Shown piece by piece: positions 59,201 through 64,000 of a stretch of DNA of 64,000 nucleotides; within the stretch, counting starts at the first letter, position 1, and every line of letters starts with the position of its first letter. Made by a program: the position numbers and the translations under genes. The stretch is taken from NCBI RefSeq assembly GCF_900174585.1, contig NZ_FWPT01000014.1, positions 39,151 through 103,150 on the forward strand, read 5' to 3'. The notes under the pieces were generated by a model. The model was given only the letters and a program-made list of their open reading frames with translations. It had not been told where the DNA came from and did no database searches. The stretch is from Parendozoicomonas haliclonae (GTDB lineage: Bacteria; Pseudomonadota; Gammaproteobacteria; Pseudomonadales; Endozoicomonadaceae).

Positions 59201-62200
59201 CGCACTCAGCTGCAGAACTGGCAGATCACAGATGCAAACGACCTGCAAACAGATGCGATTACCTTTATGGGTATCGACAGTGTTGCCACACCAGCTGATG
59301 TTGTGAGTAATACCGCTAACAATAACTGGTCGGTGACCGGTAACCGTGCAGCCAGCAGCAACGGTATTGCCTTCAGCTTTGCCGATGCGGATACCACCAT
59401 CTCCCAGACAGGGCTGGTTGCTAACAGTACCGGCAATGGTCAGGACCTGACTATCAAAACTGATGGCAGCCTGCAGTTTGCAGATATCAGCTTCTCCGGA
59501 GCCTCTGGCTATCAAGGCCATGCCGATGCATCACAAGGTGAAGATACCGTTACCGACGAGCGCAACAGCGTTTGGACAGTGACCGGCACCAAGGCGCTGA
59601 CCAGCGGTGGCCAGAGCTTTACCAATATTGATGCGGTAGACACCTCAGCTGCGATCACCAGCACAGGCTCTGCAGACTGGACCGTGAGCGTAGAAGGTAC
59701 TGACACCGTTGCGACCAGTAATCAGATTGCCTTCTCTGGTATCAGCACTGTCAGCAATGTGGGTTCTCTGACCAACAGCACCGGCGTAGCCCAAGACGTC
59801 ACCATCAAGCAGACCACCAAGGCGCTGGAGTTGATGGGGATTACCTTTGGTGATGCCACCTCATACACCGGTCTGGGCGACCAGATCACCGATGAGAACA
59901 ACAGCAACTGGCAAACCGATAGCGACCGTCAGGCCACCGAGCTGGGCGAAGACCGTCAGTTCACCAATATTACCCGGGTAGCAACCACAGGCTCCGTTAC
60001 CAATGCCACGGGGGCAGGTAAGGACGTTACTCTGCAGGATAACGCCCTGAGCACCAGCGAAATCACCTTTGCCGGCAGCACAGACTATATCGGTGATGCC
60101 GGAGCCGGCGATCATGTCATTGATCAAACCACCGGCACAGGTAACTGGCAGGCCAAGGGCACCGGCAAAGCCGAGTATTCCAGTCATCAGCTCAGTAATG
60201 TTGAGAGCGTGGCAACCGATCGAGGTGTAACCAACGCAACCAATATCGAAGCCGCCGAAACTGTCATTCTGGACGACGACAGCCTGACAGTGGCCGGTAT
60301 TGATTTCCAGGGTTCCACCTCTTACACCGGTGACGGTGATATTGTTGATGATCAGACGACCGAAGCTTCCCCATGGCGCGTGACCGACAGCAATGCGGTC
60401 AGCAAGGCACGGGCGGCGCTGACTGAGTACCTGCTCACCAATATCAATGCCGTACAGACTGACAAGGCCATTGAGAATCAGACCGGAAACAGCCAGCGTG
60501 TGACTCTGGACGACGACAGCCTGATGTTGGCCGGCGTAGATTTCCAGGGCGCTAACGCAAGCTATACCGGCGATGCCAGTGGCGACACTCTGGTGGATAA
60601 CACGACGGGCACAGAAGTCTGGTCCATTGACAGTGCACAGGCCATCAGCAGAAACAGCCAGAGCCTGACCGGTATCAGCCGTTTGGAAACCGGTAAAGCT
60701 ATTACCGAAGCCAGCACCAGCGACTGGTCTGTTCTGGATAACGGTGTCGCCTTTGGTACGGCTCACCAGCTGACTGTTGATGGCAGCAATACCATCAACA
60801 CCACTGGTGCAGTGACCAATGCCACCGCAACGGGTCAGAATGTAACGCTGGAAGATGATCAGCTGACCGTAGCGGGTATCCGTTTCGATGGCAGTACCGA
60901 TTACACCGGCCGCGCTGGTGATGGCGACGTTGTTAACGACCAGACCACCGGCAGTGGTAACTGGCTGGCGAAAGGCGACGGCGAAGCCCATAAAGGCACT
61001 CACGAGCTGCGCAATATCGAGACGCTGGTTACCTCCCAAGGCGTCACTAACGACACTGGTTCCGCGCAGGCTGTTACTCTTTCTGACAGCGGGCTGAACC
61101 TTGCTGGTGTCGATTATCAGGGTTCCCAGTCCTTTACCGGCAACGGGGATACCGTCACCGACAACACCTCGGATGATCTGAGCTGGCAGCTTCAGGCAGA
61201 CAGCAGTGGCATCAAGACCGTTAAAGGTGATGTGGAGATGACCAATGTCGCCAAGGTCATTACCGATAATGCTCTTGAAAATGCCACCGACGCTTCTCAA
61301 AGCGTGACACTGGATGACGACAGCATTGCCGTTGCAGGTATCGACTTTGAAGGAAGCCGCAGCTACACCGGACAGCAGGATAGTGTCGTTGATGGTACCA
61401 GCGGCAACGATAGCTGGCTGGTGCGGGGGGCTGGCGCCACAGATAAAGGTGAGTATGCGCTGAGCGGCATTGCCAGTATGGCCACCTCCAAAGGTGTACA
61501 GAACAGCACCGGCACCCGCCAGACGGTGACCCAGTCCGGCGATAGCCTGACCGTTGCGGATATCGAGTATCAGGGTACCACTGTCTACACCGGCGACAGC
61601 GCCCTGCAGGATAGCGTGAACTCTGACAAGGATGCCTGGCAGCTGTACGCAGAAAACAATACAGCTTCCAGCACCAACGACCAGAGCCAGACCGTCACCT
61701 TCAACAATGTGGGTACCGTCAATACCGCAGGCAACGGCGCTCTCCAGGGCACCGACGCCAATGAGACCTTTGTGATCTCCGCTGATAATACGGTCGCAAC
61801 CAAAGGTATGACCTTTACCGGTATTACCGCGCTGGATGCCGGTGAGAATACCGCCGGCAATGATCAGGATACGGTCGAAGGCCTTGGCCAGACCTGGACC
61901 CTGACCGGCCAGGAGAACGAAGTCAGCGCCGCCGGCATTGTTACCAGCAATATTGAACTGGTCAGCGATACCGGCACAGGTGACCAACAGGGTCGTGTCG
62001 TAGGTACCTCCGGCGATGATGAGTTTGACCTGAATGCCAACGAATCCCCGAACTCGCTGATTGCCAATGGCATCCTGTTCTCGGGTATTGGTGATTTGAA
62101 TGGCAACGGCTCGCTGGGTAAGGATATTGTTTCCAATGAGAATGCTATCTGGAAACTGTTGTCTGACTCCAAGGCCATTCTGACCAACGGCATTACCATC

Positions 62201-63835
62201 ACCAATATCAACTCCATCCAGGATGGTGGTGAAGGTACTGTTGAAGGCACAGATGCACCGGATACCTTTACCCTGACCGGCAGTGACAGCTTTATTGCCA
62301 AGGAGATCCAGTTCAGCGGTATCAACACCATCACCGGACAGGGCGATGATATTGCCGAAGCCGGTGATAATGCCGCTATCAACTGGCAGCTGACCGGCAA
62401 TAATGCCTTCTCGGTAGGGGCCATGGGCTTTAATGGCTTTAGTAATATTAACGACAATGGCCTTGGACAGCTGGTTGGCTCCGCTGGAGCAGACAGCTTC
62501 AATATTGCCGATGAAAATGCCCTTTCCACACTGGGCATGAATGTGACCGGTATCCGCATGATTCTGGCGGGTGACGGTGCCGACCAGGTGCTGGGCAATA
62601 ATCAGGCCTGGGCGCTGGGTGATACTGCGGATAACGAAGTTGAAGTGGCAGGTATGACCTTTATGAACCTGGAAGCTGTCTCTGACACCAGCGGTAATGG
62701 TTCCTTCATCGGCAGTAACCGTGCAGATACCATTACCTGGCAAGGCGCTGGTAACCTGAACAGCCGCGGTGTGAACTTTACCGGTGTGACCAGCCTTGAT
62801 GGTGGAGACGGCAACGATACGGTGTATATCGATGGTGAAGTGAACTCACTGGTCACCCTCACCGGCGGTAATGGTGATGGTGATCTGTTGGTGAACCGTA
62901 CTCCGATTGACGGTGATGTGCTGGGCTGGAATCTCCAGCGCACAACATCGACTCTCGGCGGACAAGGCTTCACCAGCTTTGAGCGCCTGAGCCATGAGTT
63001 GGATACTATCTCCCTGATCACCAACTCCAACATCACGCTGTCAGCAAATCTGATCGAGACACCAGACTCTCTCAATACCTCTATTGAAACCGGTGCTGTT
63101 CCTCAGTTTGCCAATATGGATCTGAGCACCGAGGGTGGTATAAACGGTTTTGTGAAGTCTGACAAAGTGAACTTTGGCGCGGCTGGGCCTGTGGGGATAA
63201 CGGCTAACAATACTCTCACTGTCGATGACATCATCAGTGGCGGTGGTGTGACTGTCGATGTCGATGGTGGTGACCTGGTTATCAACGGCATCGTTTCTGC
63301 GGGTGGCAGTGGTGAGGTCATTCTGACTGCCAGCGATAACCTGTTGGCCGATGGCGATGGTGTCCATATCAAAGCCCGTGACATTAGCCTCACTGCTGGC
63401 CAGACTGTGGGTTCTCAGGAACTGCAGTTCCTGATTGATTCCGAAGCCGGCGGTACTGTGGATATCGTAGCCAACCAGTATGTGTCGCCATTGTTTACTG
63501 ATGCCGAAGCAGAAGTCTCCACCATTGGTGAGCGTCTGCTGTCAGTATCGGAAGCTGTAGCACTGTCCGGGTTCCGTAGCTCCTCCCAGCAGCTGGTTAA
63601 CCAGCTGGGCAATGTTGACCCTGCGATCTTCACCGAGATCAGCAGCTTCAGCGTAGCGGAGAACAGCGCCGGCGAGCCGCAGGTCGGTGACTTTATGCTG
63701 GTAGAGAATGGCAACACCACGATCGAAGGTCTGCCTGTTGAGGCGACGGCCGGTGGTGAAGGCTTTGATGACAATATCTCATGCACCAGTGCTGATATTG
63801 AAAACGGAGCGGATTGCTCAACCAGCGGACAATAA
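50252..63835 (+). CDS. Giant TpsA-type exoprotein, about 4,527 residues, repeat-rich
   Basis: Secreted filamentous-haemagglutinin-type protein. The signal peptide ends at SALPAFA (residue 50, counting from ATG 50252). The TPS domain follows (about 51-300: SLIHGQIDANGHVLLINPRG, then SITASGLDID), required for recognition by TpsB. A beta-helical GGxG-rich section runs to about 460. Then comes a long repeat region of about 32 units of ~90 residues, each with an IxFxGAxxYxG segment, a TVTDxxxxxW segment and a GIDSVxTxG segment. Near the N- and C-terminal ends of this region are shorter GTxxxDTF repeats. The only two cysteines I noticed in the mature part are near the end (C4511 and C4522), as in HMW1-like adhesins held at the surface through TpsB. 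ATG 50252 is behind AGGGA; an in-frame TTG 50198 is less likely. It is probably a surface-held adhesin or contact factor; no toxin domain or VENN/pretoxin motif is visible. Confidence 0.9.
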   Translation: MNSNKELSIVTQSETGHLSPLAKAVIHHRLGLANTLVPMMLMGSALPAFAGPEGGTIVAGAGEISVSDKTTTIDQDSSKLAIDWSSFNVAEDERVQFLQPSASALVLNRILDENPSLIHGQIDANGHVLLINPRGLLFSETSSVNVNSITASGLDIDPDDFMNGNLAFKANEGDAGFVINRGVINAASGAVLQGNHVENAAGGLIAADMVSLAAGSETVLTFDADKLIGIKVTKEVLENQLGVDSALLNEGTIEAGEVLLTAKVAKGLFDNAVNNTGVVEAKGIDTSGGTIRLGGSGGDISDVVNTGTVDASATGNGSQGGKVQIEGDTIALKGNARIIASGENGGGIVLIGGDYQGKNPAIQNARDVVVEADVKIDASATDNGDGGKVIVWSDETATFAGEITARGGENGGNGGFVETSGKQTLKANGKVDVGANNGANGEWLLDPINITITDTGGDYDADPVESTISASSLQDALFNGGDVTLRTSADPSDGRTFPDPGEAGNITIDAALNPSIIAFQTSTLTLIADNNIYVNNNLTSRDAGDFAFNFTATNNVYIKEDVTIDTHGGSFTSLSKGFYNLGSIDLKGLELDTGSYNVTIGYGDTDGSGYIGSYTNASSTSFNGSSAGQQYFIYNADANIDLSSGLSVNGTVLEDAEGVIFGNVTFNDVTKLHSLAISQVGTLTGSDASGEYALGLRDVEGGDRSYVGYRGYEFYGLSTVTAGVDPTNTLTGTNNNNSFGLNGNSREFVAQGTVFKNFDSVDASGGDNIITGSSNQDAFVLNGSSDSITANDILFTSVNNTITTNGGNDALTGTSADETFNIQSGNKVITGDWTFTQIGSIDGGEGPGDFGNGYDRITDSTDSDWSTADTAKQATSANGITVSNIDYIAAVSRLSSTSALDQTITYRGSRDMELMGIRFSGPDRFLAATNDRTDTVVDLTTDSSWGFSDDGFLRKDGNILEGIDVLQTSQSVTNTGTERDVTINGDSLTIGDLEVIGDGAYYGSGDDNVTDSLNNDWTITGLNAASSGPSDDVRNFNGIDSVLTTGTVTGLDNAVWGLGSVTDALNNITYNASSSGITFSGITQVLDTANSASTITLRNLTEAEQTVDVQSAGFTIQGIFFEGVSQYEGFGPDIIDDAVGGTYNVLDTNAARNNSRGIGYTGISQVNTSGGWIVNASGKDQDVTLGTQQNGADTLNTLSIENITFVGNGRYQGSADHNDNIIDNTGRDWSIDGTANKALHDFGDTQGSSTTTTRQFTEIDSVATNGEVNEASTTNWISDSANSAQADGISFSSRAPDNSLIVNTTGRISSSLTSNQVVKAKQNSLEINKVDFVGATHFDGDSTRNDAVVDEAGSDWTTNETSKETSNDYHGFTGISRVLTNNRVSSLSSNNQSISVDADSLTIKDVQFVGANGFDGSDSRTDAIAGDGTVDWITGDTNNSVTTGEADNADRRSFTNIDSVTGAGRISSSTNNSLSITATGNTLRLAAIDFINASGFDGRAARNETVIDSDGNAWQISVDGLVRALTGNAPQTFTNINNVQGAGSVENASDAGATVILNDNGITAAGIGFLNSFVYKGSATQADLVTETASGQDGRTWSVDGTQSLSNGQHTLTLVDLLRTTSAVEEINAFADNWRTSDDNTVIGAGMTFVDIDQVTLNSNGTAGNISSSSTTAAQDIEVKANALKLAAIDFINATGYTGNASRGDTVTDTTNSDWSTTGTANQANSSGRLFTGITEVETSGRISSSAANAQSQQVIADSDSLETNGIDFVGADGFDGEVTRGDTIVDSSNRDWAVTANNNATRDPDNTAQTFTGISGVTTTGDTRNTTDADQDVVLGANSVAFAGITFENSGDYIGSSSHEDNIDDQSNRAWGILGEKAAAQNPGLSERRFTHVDSVTTNGLISNQTGSDLTVSITRGVSNTLSAEQILFSDISGYVGDINHTDTVNGSLGSNWYLTGLNSLNDREAGNGFSLQNVDIVSGGVTSIQNSGAGNNVNATLRADNQLDVGGILFSEATSYTGNNTDNVFDNRNVDWKITGQYGAKTGEGSGSPVFTFADIDSVTTAANVSGRAENSAWSVTDNLSAASDGIVFNFTHPLGIKPQISNVGVISNGFSNGLDVTLNDDANNSVSVASMQFNGATGYTGHSTRTDSVTDARARNWTLTDYDSVTGDSELTLDSTEAGAPFVISNIGEFTGLDTITNTDVENMLVEISSTGTLSAAGILFNNAATYSGSGTDNVVDGYNQNWSVTGEKSATAGSLSFSGIDSVSTGNNIAGLANDSTWSITGTRTAVSNAIAFSLTDADSTISNVGSITNDSGDGLDITRNNDNSLTITDINFIGATSYQGHDKTAPNERDDKITDRHNEAWTIEGNGELASAGVSFEKIDAVQTSSEINSIVGAGWVVTRDNATPIATSSEIAFTGISQVNNVGRLTNSTGSSQTVTITGNNDLSLLDITFGRANAYTGHQTATGGDTVTDETNSGWLVENDRIATQQGANRTFTNIAEVDTTGRVINNTATGQTVTLEDTQLSVSNITFDGSKSYTGKAGAVEHVIDQTTTSGLWEAQGSSNARTNTHQLRDVDSIQTTRGVINAQVTPDAETVTLDDDSLTVAGIDYQGSTSYIGDGDHVVDQTTESTAWEVSNTQAVSKARDSQTGYTLTGITSVETDKHIINATIGSQDVTLDDDSLEIAGIDFQGANTRYTGSNDGDNLTDSTTGTDSWSIDGERTVSKAGQTLSGIKQLDTAKNINDSGNSDWTITGTKAASSATHGLAVDGTSQITTSGLVTNGSNSGQNVLLEDDQLTAAGILFDGSTDYTGRVGDGDVVNDQTSGTGNWLVQGSGAATKDDHNLRNVETVQTDNAVTNASGNDAIVGLEADGLHIADMVFTGASGYVGDENASDSVTDALGRNWYLLGNNRLNAESDGSGFDLSNIDAFTGLDSIQNQTANQNVVVGTADNATTITASNILFNGASSYSGSGSDNITDNRTQLQNWQITDANDLQTDAITFMGIDSVATPADVVSNTANNNWSVTGNRAASSNGIAFSFADADTTISQTGLVANSTGNGQDLTIKTDGSLQFADISFSGASGYQGHADASQGEDTVTDERNSVWTVTGTKALTSGGQSFTNIDAVDTSAAITSTGSADWTVSVEGTDTVATSNQIAFSGISTVSNVGSLTNSTGVAQDVTIKQTTKALELMGITFGDATSYTGLGDQITDENNSNWQTDSDRQATELGEDRQFTNITRVATTGSVTNATGAGKDVTLQDNALSTSEITFAGSTDYIGDAGAGDHVIDQTTGTGNWQAKGTGKAEYSSHQLSNVESVATDRGVTNATNIEAAETVILDDDSLTVAGIDFQGSTSYTGDGDIVDDQTTEASPWRVTDSNAVSKARAALTEYLLTNINAVQTDKAIENQTGNSQRVTLDDDSLMLAGVDFQGANASYTGDASGDTLVDNTTGTEVWSIDSAQAISRNSQSLTGISRLETGKAITEASTSDWSVLDNGVAFGTAHQLTVDGSNTINTTGAVTNATATGQNVTLEDDQLTVAGIRFDGSTDYTGRAGDGDVVNDQTTGSGNWLAKGDGEAHKGTHELRNIETLVTSQGVTNDTGSAQAVTLSDSGLNLAGVDYQGSQSFTGNGDTVTDNTSDDLSWQLQADSSGIKTVKGDVEMTNVAKVITDNALENATDASQSVTLDDDSIAVAGIDFEGSRSYTGQQDSVVDGTSGNDSWLVRGAGATDKGEYALSGIASMATSKGVQNSTGTRQTVTQSGDSLTVADIEYQGTTVYTGDSALQDSVNSDKDAWQLYAENNTASSTNDQSQTVTFNNVGTVNTAGNGALQGTDANETFVISADNTVATKGMTFTGITALDAGENTAGNDQDTVEGLGQTWTLTGQENEVSAAGIVTSNIELVSDTGTGDQQGRVVGTSGDDEFDLNANESPNSLIANGILFSGIGDLNGNGSLGKDIVSNENAIWKLLSDSKAILTNGITITNINSIQDGGEGTVEGTDAPDTFTLTGSDSFIAKEIQFSGINTITGQGDDIAEAGDNAAINWQLTGNNAFSVGAMGFNGFSNINDNGLGQLVGSAGADSFNIADENALSTLGMNVTGIRMILAGDGADQVLGNNQAWALGDTADNEVEVAGMTFMNLEAVSDTSGNGSFIGSNRADTITWQGAGNLNSRGVNFTGVTSLDGGDGNDTVYIDGEVNSLVTLTGGNGDGDLLVNRTPIDGDVLGWNLQRTTSTLGGQGFTSFERLSHELDTISLITNSNITLSANLIETPDSLNTSIETGAVPQFANMDLSTEGGINGFVKSDKVNFGAAGPVGITANNTLTVDDIISGGGVTVDVDGGDLVINGIVSAGGSGEVILTASDNLLADGDGVHIKARDISLTAGQTVGSQELQFLIDSEAGGTVDIVANQYVSPLFTDAEAEVSTIGERLLSVSEAVALSGFRSSSQQLVNQLGNVDPAIFTEISSFSVAENSAGEPQVGDFMLVENGNTTIEGLPVEATAGGEGFDDNISCTSADIENGADCSTSGQ
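56640..58885 (+). repeat. Large repeat block A in tpsA
   Basis: A run of eight units whose order of distinctive motifs (SGSGTDN, YQGH, YTGH, GKAG-EHVIDQTT, GDGDHVVDQTTE, RYTGSNDGDNL, YTGRVGDGDVVNDQT) is repeated in the same order in block B. Confidence 0.7.
58886..61070 (+). repeat. Large repeat block B in tpsA
   Basis: Follows block A directly and repeats its order: SGSGSDNITD, YQGHADASQ, SYTGLGD, GDAGAGDHVIDQTT, GDGDIVDDQTTE, SYTGDASGDTL, YTGRAGDGDVVNDQT. A tandem duplication of about 2.2 kb, partly diverged. Confidence 0.7.
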
Positions 63836-63873
63836 TTAAGCCCATAAAAAAGGCCGGTTAACTGAATAAGTTA

Positions 63874-64000
63874 TGAAGTGACCCCATAAAGTTGGACACT
63901 TTGGTTAAGCGGCTTGCAAGGCCTGACTTCGGCACTCCGCCGGCGTCAGGCCTTTTAGTTTCACCTTGATACGTCGCGTATTGTAATACGTGATGTATTC
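63874..64000 (-). mobile_element. IS3-family insertion sequence, right end (cut by window edge)
   Basis: The sequence from 63874, TGAAGTGACCCCATAAAGTT, has the form of an IS3-family end, and the transposase tail reads out toward it. The rest lies beyond the window. It is inserted 38 bp after the tpsA stop codon. Confidence 0.72.
63905..64000 (-). CDS. IS3-family transposase (OrfB) C-terminus, partial
   Basis: The last 31 codons of an IS3-type DDE transposase: YYNTRRIKVKLKGLTPAECR followed by the stop at 63905-63907. The YNxxRxHxxLxGxTPxExR pattern is the usual OrfB end (here KVK for the histidine). Its N-terminus and catalytic residues are outside the window. Confidence 0.85.
   Translation of the reverse strand, partial: EYITYYNTRRIKVKLKGLTPAECRSQALQAA

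Larger units (their letters stand above)
52984..61650 (+). repeat. Long tandem repeat region in tpsA, about 32 units of ~270 bp
   Basis: Units average about 90 codons. The conserved segments are a GIxFxGAxxYxG block, a D-rich VxD block before a tryptophan, and a short FTxIDxVxTxGxVxN block that begins the next. Sequence varies much between units, except for closely similar pairs in the two blocks listed below. Confidence 0.8.

Noticed and set aside
52984..61650. CRISPR-like array
   Set aside because: The repeats are long, coding and variable; there are no short identical repeats with unique spacers anywhere in the window.
59861..62743. Long open frame (about 960 codons) opposite tpsA
   Set aside because: It is a by-product of the biased codon use and repeats of tpsA. 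It has no recognisable domain, and the other minus-strand frames in tpsA are similar shadows.
50252..63835. RTX or CdiA-type toxin reading of the giant gene
   Set aside because: No GGxGxDxxx arrays in number, no VENN motif and no C-terminal toxin domain or following immunity gene are visible. The short GTxxxDTF repeats alone are not enough.
1..64000. tRNA, rRNA or integrase genes
   Set aside because: I saw no sequence with a tRNA cloverleaf or rRNA pattern and no tyrosine or serine integrase, so the accessory regions are not shown to be a classical integrative island.

Overview
The window is a chromosomal stretch of a gammaproteobacterium. The protein families, the REP-associated transposase types and the complete type VI secretion system (T6SS) suggest a marine or host-associated lineage, perhaps near Oceanospirillales/Endozoicomonadaceae. 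That placement is inference only; no rRNA or tRNA gene is present.

Layout. (1) 1-3.5 kb holds ordinary housekeeping and stress genes: an NfsB-type nitroreductase cut by the left edge, an ABM-domain monooxygenase, a small unknown gene, an ArsR regulator, a CDKN3-like phosphatase and a Prx5-like peroxiredoxin. A 267-bp MITE-like element sits between the nitroreductase and its terminator. (2) 3.6-10.7 kb is an AT-richer accessory island. It holds a RAYT-type transposase with a broken HUH motif, then three nuclease toxin modules and four immunity genes (two YezG/DUF600-like, two SUKH-like). Two copies of a second transposase, one a fragment, lie between them, and a repeated hairpin follows the toxin-immunity pairs. 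One toxin has a leader domain; the other two are N-terminally truncated orphan modules. (3) 10.9-50 kb is a complete T6SS locus: hcp, vgrG, an adaptor-like gene, PAAR, a DUF6795-like exported protein, a class 3 lipase and a DKNYY-repeat membrane protein on the + strand. A long minus-strand set follows: tagH, tssJ, tssK, tssL, tssM, tagF, tssA, tssB, tssC, a second tssC, five cargo-like genes, tssE, tssF, tssG, an unknown gene and, after one plus-strand gene, clpV and a Cys-rich YkgJ-like gene. (4) 45.6-63.8 kb on the + strand holds a PpkA-like Ser/Thr kinase with a C-terminal formylglycine-generating-enzyme-like domain. It is followed at 33 bp by a two-partner secretion pair, tpsB and a 4.5k-residue tpsA. 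(5) The right edge is the end of an IS3-family element.

How the genes work together. TssJLM with TssK form the membrane complex and baseplate link. TssE, TssF, TssG, VgrG and PAAR form the baseplate and tip, TssA caps it, TssB/TssC form the sheath, Hcp the tube, and ClpV recycles the sheath. PpkA and the FHA protein TagH, with TagF, form the usual threonine-phosphorylation control. Candidate effectors are the lipase and its neighbours after PAAR, two toxin/immunity-like pairs wedged between tssE and the second tssC, and possibly the nuclease modules upstream of hcp. TpsB would export TpsA, a predicted beta-helical surface exoprotein with about 32 copies of a ~90-residue repeat and a C-terminal cysteine pair like that of HMW1-type adhesins.

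Most notable: the nuclease/immunity cassette array with its repeated hairpin; the duplicated 3' end of the second tssC flanking a DUF6795-like lipoprotein gene; the effector-like island inside the T6SS core; and the kinase-TPS gene arrangement.
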